This document shows, piece by piece, positions 63,668 through 64,000 of a stretch of 64,000 nt of DNA. This DNA is from Desulfuromonadaceae bacterium (GTDB lineage: Bacteria > Desulfobacterota > Desulfuromonadia > Geobacterales > Pseudopelobacteraceae), in NCBI GenBank assembly GCA_028688955.1, contig JAQTXD010000002.1, positions 62,001 to 126,000 of the forward strand, in the 5' to 3' direction. Made by a program: the position numbers and the translations under genes. The notes under the pieces are model-generated. The model had not been told where the DNA came from. It did no database searches and was given only the letters and a program-made list of their open reading frames with translations. Position 1 is the first letter of the stretch. Every line of letters begins with the position of its first letter.

Positions 63668-64000
63668 ACCGTACGCACCTGACACTCCCACTCCTGGCAG
63701 TCGCCGGGCTTTTTGCCCTACTGGCATCCTGTGCCCAGATGAAGGCGATTCCCGGGCTTCCCGCCTCACACCCGGAAGCCCTCGCCGTCGGTCAGCAGGT
63801 AAACTGCGCCGAATGTCACGAGGATCAGCAAAAAGGGACCATGAAAGCCTTCAACGCTTTTAACCACAGCCAATCCTTCGTTAAGAATCACCGCTTTTAC
63901 GCTGCATCAGATGACCGGCTCTGTTCAACCTGCCACAAAGCGTCCTTCTGCGCAGACTGCCACACCAACAAAGTTGAAATGAAACCGTCCACCAGATACG
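63664..64000 (+). CDS. Multihaem c-type cytochrome lipoprotein, 5' part (runs off right edge)
   Basis: The first 112 codons of a cytochrome. The signal peptide ends in the lipobox LLASC (Cys at about residue 23), which predicts a lipid anchor. Three CxxCH haem sites are already visible: CAECH, CSTCH and CADCH. Its ATG overlaps the porin stop (ATGA), so translation is coupled. Under the cGAMP riboswitch it likely forms, with the porin, an outer membrane electron conduit; number of haems and topology need the missing 3' part. Confidence 0.9.
   Translation, partial: MNRTHLTLPLLAVAGLFALLASCAQMKAIPGLPASHPEALAVGQQVNCAECHEDQQKGTMKAFNAFNHSQSFVKNHRFYAASDDRLCSTCHKASFCADCHTNKVEMKPSTRY

Overview
The window looks like chromosome of a Geobacter-type member of the Desulfuromonadia (Geobacterales). 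The evidence is a type Ib GEMM riboswitch in front of a porin and multihaem lipoprotein cytochrome, a T-box leader on leuA, and delta-proteobacterial flagellar gene order. This placement is inference from gene content; the species cannot be named from sequence alone. No rRNA, tRNA, CRISPR array or insertion sequence was seen.

Region 1 (1-7.5 kb, minus strand): the N-terminal 756 codons of smc run off the left edge. A small SCP2-fold protein follows, then a lipid-uptake operon in the order RHH-like regulator, FadL-type outer membrane channel, VolA-like surface lipase lipoprotein. Region 2 (7.5-19.7 kb, plus strand): a complete fatty-acid degradation cluster. It contains acyl-CoA synthetase, a fadN-fadA-fadE set in the Bacillus order, an MBL-fold hydrolase, a FadH-like 2,4-dienoyl-CoA reductase, a chalcone-isomerase-fold protein, a hot-dog thioesterase, and an enoyl-CoA hydratase whose 3' end is frameshifted. 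The two divergent operons carry the same 20-bp dyad operator overlapping their -35 boxes, so lipid release, uptake and beta-oxidation are probably co-regulated.

Region 3 (19.7-27.1 kb, minus): a tripartite RND efflux system (lipoprotein fusion protein, pump, TolC-like channel) with a fused pabBC folate gene between pump and channel. It lies directly downstream of flhB with no clear break. Region 4 (27.1-53.6 kb, minus): a large flagellar and chemotaxis cluster, roughly fliK-like, flhB-like, pgm, cheY, cheX, cheC-pseudoreceiver, TPR gene, then flgB-flgC-fliE-fliF-fliG-fliH-fliI-fliJ-motE-fliK-flgD-TIGR02530-flgE-fliL-fliM-fliN-fliO-fliP-fliQ-fliR-flhB. A good sigma-54 promoter candidate precedes flgB. 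flhB appears to start at an ACG codon.

Region 5 (53.7-57.5 kb, minus): nitrogen genes, with an outer-membrane-type protein, glnB, amtB and a sensor-less histidine kinase; a sigma-54-like site lies upstream. Region 6 (57.6-64 kb, plus): Rieske ferredoxin and cardiolipin synthase, a 2-Cys peroxiredoxin, leuA behind a leucine T-box, and finally a cyclic AMP-GMP (GEMM-Ib) riboswitch controlling a porin and a lipoprotein c-type cytochrome that runs off the right edge. That last unit is probably an extracellular electron-transfer conduit.
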